Below are positions 62,960 through 64,000 of a DNA stretch of 64,000 nucleotides, piece by piece; within the stretch, counting starts at the first letter, position 1, and each line of letters opens with the position of its first letter. The notes under the pieces were generated by a model, which saw only the letters and a program-made list of their open reading frames with translations, searched no databases and had not been told where the DNA came from. Source of the DNA: Dictyobacter aurantiacus (lineage in GTDB: Bacteria; Chloroflexota; Ktedonobacteria; Ktedonobacterales; Ktedonobacteraceae); NCBI RefSeq assembly GCF_003967515.1, contig NZ_BIFQ01000001.1:1922001-1986000 (forward strand), given 5' to 3'. The position numbers and the translations under genes were made by a program.

Positions 62960-64000
62960 CTAGCGCTTGCGCAGGAAGGCCGGGATGTCAATGACGTCTC
63001 CGGACGGGGTGTTGCGGTTGCCTCGTGACAGTTCAGAGGCGGCCCCACGGTCCAGTCGTCGCACGACACGTCCACGCTGGCCCCCATCCCGCCGTGGTGG
63101 CAAAGCCTGATCCTCCATGTCGGGCGTTGGCAGGTTACTCATATCGGGCATCGACGGCTGGGTCATCTCCTCGTCTTCATCATCCAGGTTGCCGCTGTTA
63201 ATCAACGGAATTGCTGGCGGCGTGTAGCCATTGCCAGCCCGAAGCGGTCGCCCCGCATCAGGCTTATACGGCGGCAGAGCAGGATTCGATGACGAAACGG
63301 GCGCGGGCGGCTGATTCCTTGGCGCCGCGGGTATCGGTCCGGTGGGGCGATTGACGTCCTGCTGCATCGCCGGAGAGACCGGGGTTGGATAGCCTTGAGG
63401 CGGTCCCTGGCGTACAGGAGCATTGCCACTGACATTGCCGGACTGGGACGGATTGGAACCGGTATACAGGCGGCTACGATCGTATTCTGGACGTGGCGTG
63501 CCAAATCCCGCATGGCCACTGCTGGTCGCGACGCGCGCGGGCGGCAACTGATCAAAACCGGTGGCGATAACGGTGATCTTCACCTTGCCATCGTAGTTGG
63601 CATCCTGCACAGCGCCAAAGATGATGTTGGCTTCCGGATGGGCCGCCTGGCTGATGATATCAGCCGCCTCATTGACCTCAAACAGTGTCATATCCAGTCC
63701 GCCCGTGATGTTGAAGAGCACACCACGCGCCCCGCTGATATCGATGTCCAGTAAAGGACTGGAGATGGCGATCTGCGCGGCATCGATAGCTCGACTCTCG
63801 CCACTGGCCTCACCAATTGCCATCAAGGCAGAACCGGCCGCCGACATAATGGTCTTCACGTCGGCGAAGTCCAGGTTGATCAGACCAGGTACAGTAATCA
63901 GGTCACTGATACCCTGGATGCCCTGACGCAATACATCGTCCGCCAGGCGGAACGCTTCGGCCAGCGGTGTGCGCTTATCGGCCACCTGCAGCAGACGATC
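62960..64000 (-). CDS. ftsZ: cell division protein FtsZ, 5' part outside the window
   Basis: The gene enters from the right edge; the GTG at 63985 is an internal Val codon, since DRLLQ precedes it in frame. The present 347 residues begin in the GTPase core ([20 protein letters not shown]), continue through [32 protein letters not shown] and [11 protein letters not shown], and end in a long Pro/Gly-rich linker and the tail [11 protein letters not shown]. FtsZ polymerises into the division ring. The linker of about 150 residues is long. The GTP-binding GGGTGTG motif lies beyond the window. Confidence 0.95.
   Translation of the reverse strand, partial: DRLLQVADKRTPLAEAFRLADDVLRQGIQGISDLITVPGLINLDFADVKTIMSAAGSALMAIGEASGESRAIDAAQIAISSPLLDIDISGARGVLFNITGGLDMTLFEVNEAADIISQAAHPEANIIFGAVQDANYDGKVKITVIATGFDQLPPARVATSSGHAGFGTPRPEYDRSRLYTGSNPSQSGNVSGNAPVRQGPPQGYPTPVSPAMQQDVNRPTGPIPAAPRNQPPAPVSSSNPALPPYKPDAGRPLRAGNGYTPPAIPLINSGNLDDEDEEMTQPSMPDMSNLPTPDMEDQALPPRRDGGQRGRVVRRLDRGAASELSRGNRNTPSGDVIDIPAFLRKR

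Noticed and set aside
63983..63985. GTG as the start of the ftsZ frame
   Set aside because: The frame continues upstream to the window edge with conserved FtsZ residues (DRLLQ), so this is an internal Val.

Overview
The window looks like a chromosomal segment of a Ktedonobacteria-type member of the Chloroflexota. This is an inference, because no database could be searched. It rests on the complete 16S rRNA gene, an rRNA operon without a 23S gene, a caa3-type oxidase next to a System I (Ccm) heme pathway, an FtsZ with a long linker and DIPAFLRKR tail, and many GC-rich palindromic intergenic repeats. Genes lie on both strands in short operons.

Region 1 (1-12000) is AT-rich and accessory. It holds the start of a DNA methyltransferase, a Dabb-ACP fusion and then a segment bounded by two identical 24-bp copies of a tRNA 3' end (1582-1605 and 10336-10359), each followed by a strong hairpin. 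Between them lie a membrane-anchored protein, three 50-bp tandem repeats beside a replication-protein relic, a small membrane protein, a truncated TPR gene, a NUDIX hydrolase with a Cys-rich tail, and a 1530-residue protein joining a DUF4297/Cap4-type nuclease domain to a NACHT-type NTPase and a long helical tail. The last is the best candidate for an anti-phage system. To the right lie another fragment of the same TPR family and a nucleotidyltransferase.

Region 2 (12000-24200) encodes a secreted phosphoesterase, a surface protein with four repeats, an O-methyltransferase/UbiA pair, an ECF sigma/anti-sigma pair, and the rRNA operon 16S-tRNA-Ile-tRNA-Ala-5S-tRNA-Ile-tRNA-Ile. It ends with a type III pantothenate kinase homologue that has altered active-site motifs.

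Region 3 (24200-39800) holds an ImmA/IrrE-UvrD-PD-(D/E)XK three-domain fusion, housekeeping genes (cmk, plsC, rluB), a DUF2851 protein, a membrane serine protease and two tandem DUF4097 envelope proteins.

Region 4 (39700-62900) is a respiratory block. A twelve-gene minus-strand operon runs from a TlpA/CcmG thioredoxin to a DUF3054 protein and encodes CcmE, CcmF, CcmH, CcmA-D. A caa3 oxidase operon (coxB, coxA, subunit IV, coxC) and the divergent ctaB-sco genes supply the oxidase, heme O and copper insertion. Between them sit a membrane receiver protein and a histidine kinase fused to a receiver lacking its Asp and to an OmpR-type DNA-binding domain. A direct-repeat site, ACCTTACA-N4-CCTGAA, precedes the ccm operon, the receiver gene, coxB and ctaB in one orientation relative to each gene, which points to a shared respiratory regulon. 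The two-helix module of oxidase subunit IV recurs as the C-terminal anchor of the receiver protein and the N-terminal anchor of a BON-domain protein. The window ends inside ftsZ.

Many intergenic hairpins are unusually long and perfect (18-41 bp arms, 1-4 nt loops). In two places two such hairpins overlap by a few bases.
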